64,000 nt of DNA. Origin: Nocardioides kongjuensis (GTDB taxonomy: Bacteria > Actinomycetota > Actinomycetes > Propionibacteriales > Nocardioidaceae). The notes below the pieces were generated by a model. It saw nothing but the letters and a program-made list of their open reading frames with translations, did not search any database and was not told where the DNA came from. The stretch is from NCBI RefSeq assembly GCF_013409625.1, contig NZ_JACCBF010000001.1, positions 4,157,001 to 4,221,000 on the forward strand. The letters run 5' to 3'. Within the stretch, counting starts at the first letter, position 1. Every line of letters starts with the position of its first letter. Shown here piece by piece: positions 53,242 through 62,699 of the stretch. The position numbers were made by a program, and so were the translations under genes.

Positions 53242-54103
53242 GGGTCTCGTCTCGATCCTGGCGTCGGCTTTGCTTCTCGGCTCGATGTACGCACTCCTCA
53301 CCGCGGGAATGTCGCTCATCTGGTCCACGCTCCAGGTCTTCAACTACGCCCACGGCGCGACCCTGGTCATCGGTGGGTACCTGATCTGGAGCCTCACCGA
53401 GCATGGCGTTCCGGTCCTGCTCGCGACGGTCCTCGCAACGATCGCCATGGCCGGGGCGGGTGCGCTCGTGGAGCTGGTCGCCGTACGGCCGCTCGCATCC
53501 CGCCCGGACGGGACCCTGATGGTCATGGTGGCCACGCTCGCGCTGGCGAGTGCGTCCGAAGGGATCGCGCAGATCATGTGGGGCCCTCAGAACAAGCAGC
53601 TGCCCGCCCTCACGACCGCGACCTTCGACGTCGCCGGTGTCGCCGTCCGGTGGACCACGGTCGTGGCCCTCCTCATGGCCGTCGGCCTGGTCGGCACGCT
53701 GATCGCCGTCGTCAACCGGACCGGATGGGGGGCGGGCATTCGGGCGGTCGCCCAGAACCGCGACATGGCGATGCTCCTCGGGATCAGGCCCGGTCGCATC
53801 TACATGTCGGTCTTCGCCGTGGCAGCCGGGCTCGCGACGGCCGGTGCCCTCGTCTTCGCGACCACCACGACACTCACCCCGACGAAGGGAAGCGGCCCCC
53901 TGCTGACCGCGTTCGTCGTGCTGGTCTTCGGAGGCACCGCGTCCTTGGTCGGAACCCTGGTCGGCGCCTACGTGATCGGCCTCCTCGAGGCGTCGACCAG
54001 CTACTGGATCGGCCTGCAGTGGAGCCCGGTCGCCGTGTTCGCCCTGCTCGTGGTCGTCATGCTGGTACGTCCCGAGGGACTCGTGAGGAGGCGCGCGTCA
54101 TGA
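53234..54103 (+). CDS. ABC importer permease, LivH type
   Basis: 289 aa, about eight helices, starting with the LivH pattern LLLGSMYALLTAGMSLIWST and then NYAHGATLVIGGYL. One of two membrane subunits. Overlaps with both neighbours show tight coupling. Confidence 0.93.
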   Translation: MSEGLVSILASALLLGSMYALLTAGMSLIWSTLQVFNYAHGATLVIGGYLIWSLTEHGVPVLLATVLATIAMAGAGALVELVAVRPLASRPDGTLMVMVATLALASASEGIAQIMWGPQNKQLPALTTATFDVAGVAVRWTTVVALLMAVGLVGTLIAVVNRTGWGAGIRAVAQNRDMAMLLGIRPGRIYMSVFAVAAGLATAGALVFATTTTLTPTKGSGPLLTAFVVLVFGGTASLVGTLVGAYVIGLLEASTSYWIGLQWSPVAVFALLVVVMLVRPEGLVRRRAS

Positions 54104-55128
54104 CCAACCTCCGACTCCTCCTGAGGTGGGGCGGCTATGTCGCCCTCGCCCTCGCCGTGCCGTACGTCGTCCTCGCGCCGACCAGCCGGCTGGTCGTCTC
54201 CACCGCCCTCATCTACGCACTGCTCGCCGCGAGCTGGAACCTCACCCTGGGGTTCGGCGGGATCTTCAACTTCGCCCACGTCGGCATGTTCGGGGTCGGG
54301 GGCTACGCGATGGCCATCGCGTCCCTCAAGTGGGAGTGGACCACCGTGCCGGCCGTCGGGTTCGCCGTCCTGTGCGGGGCGGCCATCGGTGCCCTGGCCT
54401 ATCTGCCCGTGGTCAGGATGCGAGGGATCTACATCGCGCTGATCACCTTCGTGCTCGTCCAGATCTGCTACCACCTGGTTCTCGCCCTGCCCGACCTCAC
54501 CGGAGGATCGAACGGGCTGCCCGGAGTGCCGGCGATGACGCTGGTCGGCCACAACCTGGCGATGAACGACGGTCTGGGCTACCTGTGGTTGCTCGGGCTC
54601 TCCGTCGCAGTGATGCTGATCATCCTCGAGCTGATCATGTCGAGCCCGTTCGGGCAGAGCCTCGTCGCACTGCGCGACAACGAGCAGCTGGCCTGCAGCC
54701 GCGGCGTCAACCGCATCCGGCAGCAGCTCATCGCGTTCGTCATCTCCGGCGCGATGGCAGGCTTCACGGGTGCGATGTACGTCAGCTACTACCGGGTCGC
54801 CGACGTGAGCCTGTTCAGCTTCACCTTCGTCACCCTCGGCCTGAGCATGATCTTCCTCGGCGGGACCAAGCAGACCTGGGGCCCGGTCGTCGGGGCGGTC
54901 GTCGTGACCCTGGTCGACAACCAGCTCGCGGCCCTCGACGCATGGCGGCCGGTCATCTTCGCCCTGGCCACGATAGCCGTCCTCGTGTTCGCGCCCGGCG
55001 GGATCAGCGCGACCCTGGTGCGCGTCACCGAGGCTGCTCGTCGCCTGAGCAAGACCGCCGTCGCACCCGGTCGGCGGCAGTCCACCAACGAGACCAGCAC
55101 GTCGCGAAGGAGTATCGAGAATGTCTGA
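54100..55128 (+). CDS. ABC importer permease, LivM type
   Basis: 342 aa, about nine to ten helices, with FGGIFNFAHVGMFGVGGYAM typical of LivM and RDNEQLACSRGVNRIRQQLI in the cytoplasmic loop. Starts at ATGA 54100. Its end overlaps the M20 hydrolase gene by 8 bp. Confidence 0.93.
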   Translation: MTNLRLLLRWGGYVALALAVPYVVLAPTSRLVVSTALIYALLAASWNLTLGFGGIFNFAHVGMFGVGGYAMAIASLKWEWTTVPAVGFAVLCGAAIGALAYLPVVRMRGIYIALITFVLVQICYHLVLALPDLTGGSNGLPGVPAMTLVGHNLAMNDGLGYLWLLGLSVAVMLIILELIMSSPFGQSLVALRDNEQLACSRGVNRIRQQLIAFVISGAMAGFTGAMYVSYYRVADVSLFSFTFVTLGLSMIFLGGTKQTWGPVVGAVVVTLVDNQLAALDAWRPVIFALATIAVLVFAPGGISATLVRVTEAARRLSKTAVAPGRRQSTNETSTSRRSIENV

Positions 55129-56476
55129 CGACCAGCTCAAGAAGGCGGTGCTCGACGCCGTCGACGCGCTTACGCCCAGGCTCGTCCAGTCGGTTTCGGA
55201 CGCGGTGAGGATCCCGTCGGTGAACCCCAAGTACCCCGGCCAGGACTACGACCGGCTGGTCGGCGCCGAGTCCGACGTCAGCGCGTTGGTCGCCGATCTC
55301 TACCGTGAGGCCGGCGCCGAGACCGAGATGGTGACCGCCGAACGGCGGCGCGACAATGCCTGCGGCCGGATCCGGGGTACGGGTGGTGGACGGACTCTCG
55401 TCCTCAACGGGCACGTCGACGTCGTCCCCGCTCTCCAGCCCGACCTGTGGACGGGGCCCACGTTCTCGGGACAGATCACCGACGACGCCGTTCTCGGGCG
55501 TGGAGCGACGGACATGAAGGGGGGCACCGTCGCGGCTGCCTACGCTGCCTTGGCCCTGGCCAAGGCAGACGTCAGGCTCCGGGGTGACCTGATCCTGCAG
55601 GCCGTCGTCGGCGAGGAGGTCGGTGACCACGAGGCGGGGACCAGCGCCGTGCTGGATGCCGGCTACGGCGGGGACGCCGTCCTCGTGTGCGAGCCCACCA
55701 ACGCGACCGACGGACCACCCCATCTGAGCACCAGCGCTCCGGGTCTGCTCTGGTTCTCCCTGACCCTCAAGGGCAGGACCGCTCACGTCGGGTGGCGGGG
55801 GCGGACCATTCATCCGACCCTCGACGGAGCAGCGCTCGGCGTCAACACCATCGACAAGTACTGGGTCATCTATCAGGCCCTGCGCGATCTGGAGAACATG
55901 TGGGCGGAGCGGGATCGCCATCCCCTGTTCGCCCCGGGACACTTCTGCATCATGCCGGGGGTCCTGAACGCGAACCCGAAGGGAATCGACGTCCCCTTCT
56001 TCCTGGCCGACACGCTGACGGTCGACTACTGCGTCCTGCATCACCCGGATCGCAGCAATGGCGAGGTACGCGCGGAGATCGAGGAAACGGTTCGTCAGGC
56101 ATGTCGCCGCGACGTGTGGCTGCGCGAGAACGAACCGGAGTTCGACTGGAAGCTCGACTGGCCGGCGTACACGACACCATCGGGCCACGGCCTCGAGGCA
56201 TCCGTCTCCTCCGCGCACGCCGAGATCCTCGGGGGCGTGGAAGTCGGAGCGGGACCGACGAAGTCAGGAATGTTCGGGGTCTGCGACATCACCTGGACCG
56301 CGGCCCAGGGAATCGATGGCGTGATCTACGGACCCGGCGTGGGGAAGACCGCTCACGCCGAGGACGAGTACGTGCCGATCCACCAGCTCGTCACCGCGGT
56401 GAAGACCTATGCGCTCACCGCACTCGACTACTGCGGGGTCGCCGAATCCGCCGAATCCGCCGACGCTCCGCAGTAG
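55121..56476 (+). CDS. M20-family deacylase/peptidase (ArgE/DapE-like)
   Basis: 451 aa, cytoplasmic. Metal and catalytic residues: LNGHVDVVPAL (His and Asp), GRGATDMKGG (bridging Asp) and VVGEEVGDHEAG (Glu pair). The last His lies in GVGKTAHAEDEYV. Removes an acyl or peptidyl group from an amino compound. Since it is coupled to the ABC importer, it probably acts on the imported substrate. Confidence 0.92.
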   Translation: MSDDQLKKAVLDAVDALTPRLVQSVSDAVRIPSVNPKYPGQDYDRLVGAESDVSALVADLYREAGAETEMVTAERRRDNACGRIRGTGGGRTLVLNGHVDVVPALQPDLWTGPTFSGQITDDAVLGRGATDMKGGTVAAAYAALALAKADVRLRGDLILQAVVGEEVGDHEAGTSAVLDAGYGGDAVLVCEPTNATDGPPHLSTSAPGLLWFSLTLKGRTAHVGWRGRTIHPTLDGAALGVNTIDKYWVIYQALRDLENMWAERDRHPLFAPGHFCIMPGVLNANPKGIDVPFFLADTLTVDYCVLHHPDRSNGEVRAEIEETVRQACRRDVWLRENEPEFDWKLDWPAYTTPSGHGLEASVSSAHAEILGGVEVGAGPTKSGMFGVCDITWTAAQGIDGVIYGPGVGKTAHAEDEYVPIHQLVTAVKTYALTALDYCGVAESAESADAPQ

Positions 56477-56528
56477 CCGGAGCCGGGCAGCGACACGCCC
56501 CGGTCCGCCAGTCCCTCCACCGCTCCAG

Positions 56529-56563
56529 CGTTCCGTCCGCGACGACTCGTCGCGGACGGAACG
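56529..56563. terminator. Perfect 17-bp-arm hairpin
   Basis: CGTTCCGTCCGCGACGA and its reverse complement face each other around one C. The hairpin lies 27 bp before the permease start and ends the ABC/M20 operon, or attenuates the permease. A GGGGGCG run follows, no T run. Confidence 0.65.
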
Positions 56564-56589
56564 GGGGCGCCCGAAACAGGAGCATCGCC

Positions 56590-58035
56590 ATGACGAAGCC
56601 GTCTGCCGCCGGGAACGACAACGCCGTGCGATCCGGGCTCCACCGCAACCTGTCCGTGTGGGCCGCGCTGGGGCTCTCCGTGGCGCTCCTCGGACCAAGC
56701 ATGGCCGTGAACATCAACCCCCAAGCGCCCGCCGGCCTCGTCGGATCGGCAGTCCCGCTCGTCTTCGTGTTCGCGATGGTCGGGGTCCTCGTCGTCGCGC
56801 ACTCCTTCGCGCGGCTCTCCCAGTACATCTCGAGCGCCGGCTCCGTCTACGGGTTCATCGGCGCCACGGTCGGCCCGCGAACCGGGTTCGTGGGAGGTTG
56901 GCTCCTGCTCGGAACCTACATCGCCTTCGCGGCATGCACGGCCGCCGGAGCCGCGCTGTTCCTCGGAGGCCTCGTCGACTCGCTCATCGATCCGGTCCTT
57001 CCCTGGGAGGTCGTCGGCGGGGTCGTCGTGACCGCGGTGGGCTTCCTCGCGACTCGTCCGGCGAAGGCAGCGACCACGGTCCTTCTGGTCGTCGAGCTCG
57101 TCACCATCGCCCTGATGCTCGTCGTCGCAGTCGTCGTCCTGGTCAGGGTCAGCGGCGGAGGCGGGCCGGTCGGCGGGTCCAGCTTCTCTCAGCTCCTCAC
57201 GCTTCCCGACGGCGTCGGGGGCTCTGCGCTCTTCGCCGCGATGACGTTCGGGTTCCTCTCGTTCGCGGGTTTCGAAGCGGCCTCGACGCTCGGCGAGGAG
57301 ACCGAGGACCCGCGCCGCTCGATTCCGATCGCGTTGGTCGGGTCGGTGCTCCTTGCGGGAGCCTTCTTCGTGACCGTCACCAGCGCGGAGGTGCTCGGCT
57401 TCGGAACCAGCGCAGCCGGCACCGAGGCGCTCGTCTCGTCGTCGTCACTGGTCGGCGACCTGGCGCGCGACTACATCGGTGGCCCCATCGGAGACCTGGT
57501 CACGCTCGGCGCGGGTCTCAGCGCCTTCGGCTCGTGCCTCGCCTGCACGGTCGGCGCATCACGGCTGCTCCTCGCGATGGGCCGTGACGGCTTCATCAGC
57601 ACCAGGCTCGGTGACACGGACAGCAACGGGGTACCCCGACCTTCCGTGCTGGCCACCGTCGCTGTGCTCCTGGTGCTGGCCGTCCTGATGCGCACGTTCG
57701 CCACCGACGACGTGGTCGACATCTTCTTCTGGACCGCGACCGTCGGCTCGCTGTTCCTCCTGGTCGCGTACCTGTTGTCGCTGGTCGGTGCCGCGCGCTT
57801 CATCGTCACCAGTCGAGCGCACACCATCCCCGCGATCGAAGGTCTCCTTCCCTTCGGGGGCATCGCGATGATCGGCTACGTGCTGTACCGGAACGTCTGG
57901 CCGATCCCGGCCCGCCCCTACGACCTCTTCCCCTACATCGTCGCGGTCTGGGCGTTCGTCGGCCTCATGGTCGCGTCCGCCACTCCGGGCCTTGCCCGTC
58001 GAATCGGAGAACGTCTCGTGCTCGAGGACCACTGA
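56590..58035 (+). CDS. APC-superfamily amino acid/amine permease
   Basis: 481 aa, 12 to 14 helices; begins MTKPSAAGNDNAVRSGLHRN and has GFEAASTLGEETEDPRRSIP after helix 6. APC carriers import amino acids, polyamines or amines. The substrate fits the amine-handling genes downstream. AGGAG precedes the ATG. Tail to tail with RpiR. Confidence 0.92.
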   Translation: MTKPSAAGNDNAVRSGLHRNLSVWAALGLSVALLGPSMAVNINPQAPAGLVGSAVPLVFVFAMVGVLVVAHSFARLSQYISSAGSVYGFIGATVGPRTGFVGGWLLLGTYIAFAACTAAGAALFLGGLVDSLIDPVLPWEVVGGVVVTAVGFLATRPAKAATTVLLVVELVTIALMLVVAVVVLVRVSGGGGPVGGSSFSQLLTLPDGVGGSALFAAMTFGFLSFAGFEAASTLGEETEDPRRSIPIALVGSVLLAGAFFVTVTSAEVLGFGTSAAGTEALVSSSSLVGDLARDYIGGPIGDLVTLGAGLSAFGSCLACTVGASRLLLAMGRDGFISTRLGDTDSNGVPRPSVLATVAVLLVLAVLMRTFATDDVVDIFFWTATVGSLFLLVAYLLSLVGAARFIVTSRAHTIPAIEGLLPFGGIAMIGYVLYRNVWPIPARPYDLFPYIVAVWAFVGLMVASATPGLARRIGERLVLEDH

Positions 58036-58051
58036 TGCAAGGAGCCGCACC

Positions 58052-58897
58052 CTAGTGGTCGCCCTCCAGGTCCTGGAGACGCTTGAGGCCGGTCTCGCCG
58101 AGTCTCTCGGTCACGCCGGTGATGACGCTCTCGGTGAGGGCCATCGCCGCGACGAGGGAGTCGAAGGGCGAGGCGGACTCGACTCGGCACGGGAGGACGA
58201 CCTTCGCCGACTGCGCGGCCGGGGACAGCCAGTTGTCGGTCATCAGGCAGACGGTCGCGCCGCGCTCGGCCGCGGCCTCGGCGAAGGCGGCGAGACTCTC
58301 GTCGTAGCGCCGGTAGTCGAAGATCACCACCACGCTCGAGCTCGTGAGGTCCGCAAGGGTGGTCCTGTGCCCCATGGCGTCGGGGAGGGTCATGTTGACC
58401 CGTGGCCGCAGGAGCCGGAGATGCAGGACCAGGTACTCGGCCAGGAGCCGGCTGAAGCGACCGCCGACGACCCAGACCTCGGCGGCGCTCTTGCTCAACA
58501 GCTCGACCACGCGGTCGAACTCGGACTGGGGGACCTCGTCGTACGTCAGCTCGATCATGTCGGCGAAAGCGTGCTGGGTGCGCGTCAGTGCGCCCGACGT
58601 CGGCTCCATCGCCTTGGTCGAGAACTGGCGCACGGGCGAGCCCATCTCGGCATTCACCTCGTGGATGAGCGCCCGTTGGAACGCCGGGTAGCCGGCATAG
58701 CCCAGCTTCGCGACGAACCGGACGACGGTGGGAGCGCTGACGCCGGCCGCTTCGGCCAGGGAGGCCACCGTGTTCAGTCCGGCGGCCGGGTACTGCGCCA
58801 GCAGGGAGCGCGCGACCTTCTTCTCGCTGTTCGAGAGGTCGTCCATCGAGTCCATCAGCGACTTGCGCACGGACCTGTAGTCATCCACCTGAATCAC
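58052..58897 (-). CDS. MurR/RpiR-family transcriptional regulator
   Basis: 281 aa. The N-terminal RpiR helix-turn-helix (LSNSEKKVARSLLAQYPAAG, then VASLAEAAGVSAPTVVRFVA) and a C-terminal SIS domain (VWVVGGRFSRLLAEYLVLHL) that usually senses phosphosugars. I favour the GTG at 58897 with AAGG nearby; an ATG at 58939 would run into the operator. It is divergent from the amidohydrolase operon and is the best candidate regulator of the island. In such catabolic loci the SIS domain may bind an amine or amide intermediate. Confidence 0.9.
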   Translation of the reverse strand: MIQVDDYRSVRKSLMDSMDDLSNSEKKVARSLLAQYPAAGLNTVASLAEAAGVSAPTVVRFVAKLGYAGYPAFQRALIHEVNAEMGSPVRQFSTKAMEPTSGALTRTQHAFADMIELTYDEVPQSEFDRVVELLSKSAAEVWVVGGRFSRLLAEYLVLHLRLLRPRVNMTLPDAMGHRTTLADLTSSSVVVIFDYRRYDESLAAFAEAAAERGATVCLMTDNWLSPAAQSAKVVLPCRVESASPFDSLVAAMALTESVITGVTERLGETGLKRLQDLEGDH

Positions 58898-58940
58898 GCC
58901 GCCTTCGGGAGTTCTTGCCGGGGGCCTTGCGAACCACATG

Positions 58941-58982
58941 TTACAGAGTTACGCTTCTGACAAGAACTGAAACAAACATTAC
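58941..58982 (+). promoter_or_regulatory. Promoter motif of amidohydrolase operon
   Basis: TTACAGA (58941-58947), CTGACA (58957-58962), CTGAAAC (58967-58973) and ATTAC (58978-58982), as at 50362-50404. The motif is between the RpiR gene and the operon. Confidence 0.55.
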
Positions 58983-59028
58983 AGTCCGGCCCGAGGTCCT
59001 CTTCGGCCATCCAACGCAAGGTAGCGCA

Positions 59029-60159
59029 GTGACCATTCAGCTCGCCGAGTACGTGAGCCACCTCGGGCTCATCGATCACCACTGTCACGGGGTGACGTCC
59101 GCCAACCTCTCCTCGGGGCAGTTCGAGGCGCTCGCCACGGAGTCGTCCTGGCGCTCTCCCTTCGGCGGGTCGAACTTCGACACCCCCTTCGGCGTCGCTG
59201 TGCGTGCGCTCTGCGCGCCGGAGCTCGGACTCGAGGCCCACTGCACGGGCGAGCAGTACATGGAGCGTCGCATCGCCCTCGGCCCGGATGCGGTCAACCA
59301 GACGCTCCTGCGCGGGACCGGCATCGAGCGCTACGTCGTGGAGACCGGGGTGGGCGCGCACATGCTCGGACCGAAGGAGGTCGCCGATGCCGCCGGTGCC
59401 GAGTTCGGTGAGATCGACCGGCTCGAGGCTCTCGCCGAAGATGAGCTTGCCCTGGCCGAGAACGGCGAGGACTTCGTCGCTCGCGTGGTGGAGCGGATCG
59501 GCGCCAGCGCGGCGCGATCACTCGGCTTCAAGTCCATCGTCGCGTACCGCTGCGGGCTCGACTTCGACCCCGACCAGCCCACCCGCGACGAGGTGAGGGA
59601 CGCAGCCGACCGCCTCCTGCGTGCCAGGACGTCCGAGGAGCCGGTCCGGCTCGAGGATCCGGTCGTCATCCGGTTCCTGATCTGGGAGGCGGTGCGCCAC
59701 GGGTGTCCTCTCCAGTTCCATGTCGGCTACGGCGACTCGGACATCGACCTGCACCGGTGCGACCCGAGCAAGATGACCGAGTTCATCCGCAGGACGGTCG
59801 ACACCGGAGCCAGCATCATGCTGCTGCACTGCTACCCGTTCCAGCGGGAGGCGGCCTTCCTCGCCCAGGTCTACCCGCACGTCTACCTCGACACCGGTGC
59901 GGCCGTGAACTACACCGGGTTCGGCTCCCACGCGATCATCCGCGAGTCCCTGGAGCTGGCCCCGTTCAACAAGGTGATGTTCTCCACGGACGCGTACGGG
60001 CTGCCCGAGCTCTACTACTGCGGGAGTCACCTGTGGCGACGCGGCGTCGCAAGGGTGTTCGGCGACTGGGTGGCCGACGACGAGATGAGCCTCGACGACG
60101 CAAAGCGATATCTGGACATGATCGCCGTCGGCAACGCCGCGAAGGTGTACGGCAGGTGA
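59029..60159 (+). CDS. Amidohydrolase, FluG N-domain-like
   Basis: 376 aa TIM-barrel hydrolase. The metal HxH motif is LIDHHCHGV near the N-terminus; further His are in QFHVGYGDSD and LLHCYPFQRE, and the last Asp is in FSTDAYGLPE. It matches the N-terminal half of FluG-type proteins, in which an amidohydrolase is fused to a glutamine synthetase; here the synthetase is a separate gene two genes on. The GTG has AAGG 7 bases before. It probably cuts a gamma-glutamyl amide or related bond. Confidence 0.88.
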   Translation: MTIQLAEYVSHLGLIDHHCHGVTSANLSSGQFEALATESSWRSPFGGSNFDTPFGVAVRALCAPELGLEAHCTGEQYMERRIALGPDAVNQTLLRGTGIERYVVETGVGAHMLGPKEVADAAGAEFGEIDRLEALAEDELALAENGEDFVARVVERIGASAARSLGFKSIVAYRCGLDFDPDQPTRDEVRDAADRLLRARTSEEPVRLEDPVVIRFLIWEAVRHGCPLQFHVGYGDSDIDLHRCDPSKMTEFIRRTVDTGASIMLLHCYPFQREAAFLAQVYPHVYLDTGAAVNYTGFGSHAIIRESLELAPFNKVMFSTDAYGLPELYYCGSHLWRRGVARVFGDWVADDEMSLDDAKRYLDMIAVGNAAKVYGR

Positions 60160-61373
60160 TCACGCCAGTGGCGGCCGGTCGCCGTCCCTTCGACCACGAG
60201 ATCCGGGCGGGTCTCGGCGATGCCCAAGCCCTACGCCGAGAGCTTCACCGGACCCCGCGGACCGGAGGGGACGAGGAGCCGGTCGCCCGGCTGCTCGCGA
60301 CCCGGCTCGGACGCGCCGAGGCGCCGAGCATCGCGGGTGGACGGATCCTTCGCTTCGGGCCGGCGGACGGTCCTGCCGTCGCGCTGCGCGCGGAGCTCGA
60401 CGCACTCCCGATCGATGAGGAGACCGGCGTGCGCTGGGCCTCTCGCAACGGAGCCATGCACGCGTGCGGGCACGACGTACACATGGCGGCTCTCGCCCTG
60501 GCCGTCGGCTGCCTGCGCAAGACGATGCCCGACGTACCGGTGGTCGCCCTTCTCCAGCCTCGCGAGGAGACCTATCCGTGCGGCGCGCCCGATCTCCTGG
60601 GCTCGGACGAGTGGGCGGGCGCGAACATCGGCGCCGTCGTCGGGGGACACCTCCAGCCCCGACTCCCGGCCGGCGTCGTCTCGGCCGCACCGGGCGCGGT
60701 GAACGCGGCGTCCGACGAGTTCGAGCTGACCGTCCACGGAGTCGGTGGGCACGCCGCCTATCCGCACACGGTCGAGGACCCGGTGGTCGCGGCAGCGGCG
60801 ATCGTCGGCGCGATGCAGCACATCGTGTCTCGGCGGACGGACCCGATGCAGCCGGCGGTGGTCAGCATCGGCTCCGTTCGAGGTGGTCAGGCGGCCAACA
60901 TCATCCCCAACGACGTTCGGATCCTCGGCACTGTCCGCACCTTCGACTCTGCGCAGCGCGAGGACGTGAAGTCGCACCTCGAGGCGATCGGTCGCAACGT
61001 GGCCGCTGGCTACGGATGCACGACGACGCTGCGCATCGTCTCCGGAGAGCCGGTGCTGACCAACTCGCCGGACATCGTGCATCGTCTGCGACCCAACATC
61101 CGCGAGCAGGGGATGAGCCTCGGAGAGGACCTCAGGTCGTGCGGTGCCGATGACTTCGCCTACTACAGCGACGCCGTCGCTTCCGTGATGGTCTTCGTGG
61201 GGACCGGCGACGGAACGTCGAGCTCCCCCGGCCTGCACAGCCCCAGGTTCCTGCCGCCCGAGAGTGCCGTCGAAGACGTCGCCCGGGTGCTTCTCGCCGG
61301 ATTCTCGGCGGCGAACGACCACCTGAGAGCAGACATGAGTTCGAGATCACTTTCCGAAGGGAGTGTCACATGA
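60156..61373 (+). CDS. M20-family amidohydrolase (hippurate hydrolase-like)
   Basis: 405 aa. Metal residues: HACGHDVHMAAL; QPREETYPCGAPDLL; and GVGGHAAYPH of the dimerisation domain. The pattern is that of N-acyl-amino acid/hippurate hydrolases (M20D). GTGA overlap with the amidohydrolase and ATGA overlap with the synthetase show tight coupling. Confidence 0.92.
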   Translation: MITPVAAGRRPFDHEIRAGLGDAQALRRELHRTPRTGGDEEPVARLLATRLGRAEAPSIAGGRILRFGPADGPAVALRAELDALPIDEETGVRWASRNGAMHACGHDVHMAALALAVGCLRKTMPDVPVVALLQPREETYPCGAPDLLGSDEWAGANIGAVVGGHLQPRLPAGVVSAAPGAVNAASDEFELTVHGVGGHAAYPHTVEDPVVAAAAIVGAMQHIVSRRTDPMQPAVVSIGSVRGGQAANIIPNDVRILGTVRTFDSAQREDVKSHLEAIGRNVAAGYGCTTTLRIVSGEPVLTNSPDIVHRLRPNIREQGMSLGEDLRSCGADDFAYYSDAVASVMVFVGTGDGTSSSPGLHSPRFLPPESAVEDVARVLLAGFSAANDHLRADMSSRSLSEGSVT

Positions 61374-62698
61374 GCGACCACCAGGCCACCGGTGACGGAC
61401 AGAGCCTCCTGCTCAACCTCGTCGACAACTCAGGGGTGACTCGCGCGAAGCTGCTTCCGGCGTCGCGCATCGCCGCGGTGAGCGAGAGGGGAGTCGGCCT
61501 GTCGACCGCCTTCGCATACATGTGCGTCGACGACCACCTCGCTCCCATCCCAGGTGGAGTCGCGGTCGGGGACATGCGACTCGTACCTGCGGCTGATGCT
61601 CGACGGATGCTCGCCGCAGGTCTCGACTGGGCCCCGGTCGATCAGCTCGACCAGGAGACGCTCGACCCGGTGCCGACCTGCGCCCGATCGGCGGCGAAGC
61701 GTCTCGTCGCCGCCGCGAAGGACGCCGGGTACGTGTACCGGATGGCGTTCGAGTTCGAGTTCACGCTCTACAAGGAGAACGCCGACGGCTCACTCGAACT
61801 CGCCCACACCGGACCAGGCTACGGCGTGGGTCCCTTCCTCCGCCTGGAGCCGATGATCCGCGACCTCGAACAGAGCCTGATCATCGCGGGGATCGAGGTG
61901 GAGCAGATCCACCCCGAGTACGGCAACGGGCAGATCGAGGTCTCCATAGCGCCGGCGGACCCGGTTCGAGCGGCCGACAACGCCGTCCTGTGTCGCGTCA
62001 TCGTCGCCCGGACCGCACTCGCGCACGGCTATCGAGCCTCGTTCGCGCCGATCACCAGCGTCGAGGGCATCGGCAACGGGGCCCACCTCCATGCGTCCGC
62101 CTTCAAGGACGGTCGCAACGTCTTCAGCGGCGGCGACCGGGAGTGCGGCATGACCGATGACGGTCTCGCCATGGTGTCGCGCCTCGCCCAGCTCCTCCCG
62201 GACACCATCGGTCTCTACGCTCCGAGCGTCCTCAGCAACGAGCGACTTCGGCCCGGCATGTGGAGTGGTGCCTGGGTGTGCTGGGGTCACGAGAACCGCG
62301 AGGCCGGAGTCCGGTTCGTGCAGGGAACCGGGGGTCACGGCCAGTCATCGGCGAATTGCGAGGTCAAGGTGATCGACCCGGCGGCCAACCCCTACCTCGT
62401 GGTCGCCGCCGTCGTGGCGATCACGCAGGACGCCCTTGCCCATCCGTACGACATCCTGCCCGAGATCCATGTCGATCCGGCCGTCATGACCGACGACGAG
62501 CGAGCCCGGAACAAGGTCGGCAGGCTCCCGGGCAGTCTCGCCGACGCGCTCGACCTTCTCGAGAAGAACCAGACTCTGCGCGCCGCGCTGGGAGCCGAGC
62601 TGCTCGACTCGTTCGTTGCCGTGCACAGGCACGAGGACGAGGAACACGGCTCGAAGGACCTGGAAGCACGCATCGACCTCCTCCGCTGGAAGTACTGA
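61370..62698 (+). CDS. Glutamine synthetase-like gamma-glutamyl ligase
   Basis: 442 aa. GS folds: FEFEFTLYKENADGSLEL (catalytic Glu), GNGAHLHASAFKDG (metal/ATP His), and NCEVKVIDPAANPYLVVAAV. Shorter motif set than housekeeping GlnA and no adenylylation loop seen. It belongs with the PuuA/GlnA3/FluG-type ligases, which couple glutamate to an amine. Sits between an M20 hydrolase and an amine oxidase. Confidence 0.92.
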   Translation: MSDHQATGDGQSLLLNLVDNSGVTRAKLLPASRIAAVSERGVGLSTAFAYMCVDDHLAPIPGGVAVGDMRLVPAADARRMLAAGLDWAPVDQLDQETLDPVPTCARSAAKRLVAAAKDAGYVYRMAFEFEFTLYKENADGSLELAHTGPGYGVGPFLRLEPMIRDLEQSLIIAGIEVEQIHPEYGNGQIEVSIAPADPVRAADNAVLCRVIVARTALAHGYRASFAPITSVEGIGNGAHLHASAFKDGRNVFSGGDRECGMTDDGLAMVSRLAQLLPDTIGLYAPSVLSNERLRPGMWSGAWVCWGHENREAGVRFVQGTGGHGQSSANCEVKVIDPAANPYLVVAAVVAITQDALAHPYDILPEIHVDPAVMTDDERARNKVGRLPGSLADALDLLEKNQTLRAALGAELLDSFVAVHRHEDEEHGSKDLEARIDLLRWKY

Positions 62699-62699
62699 C

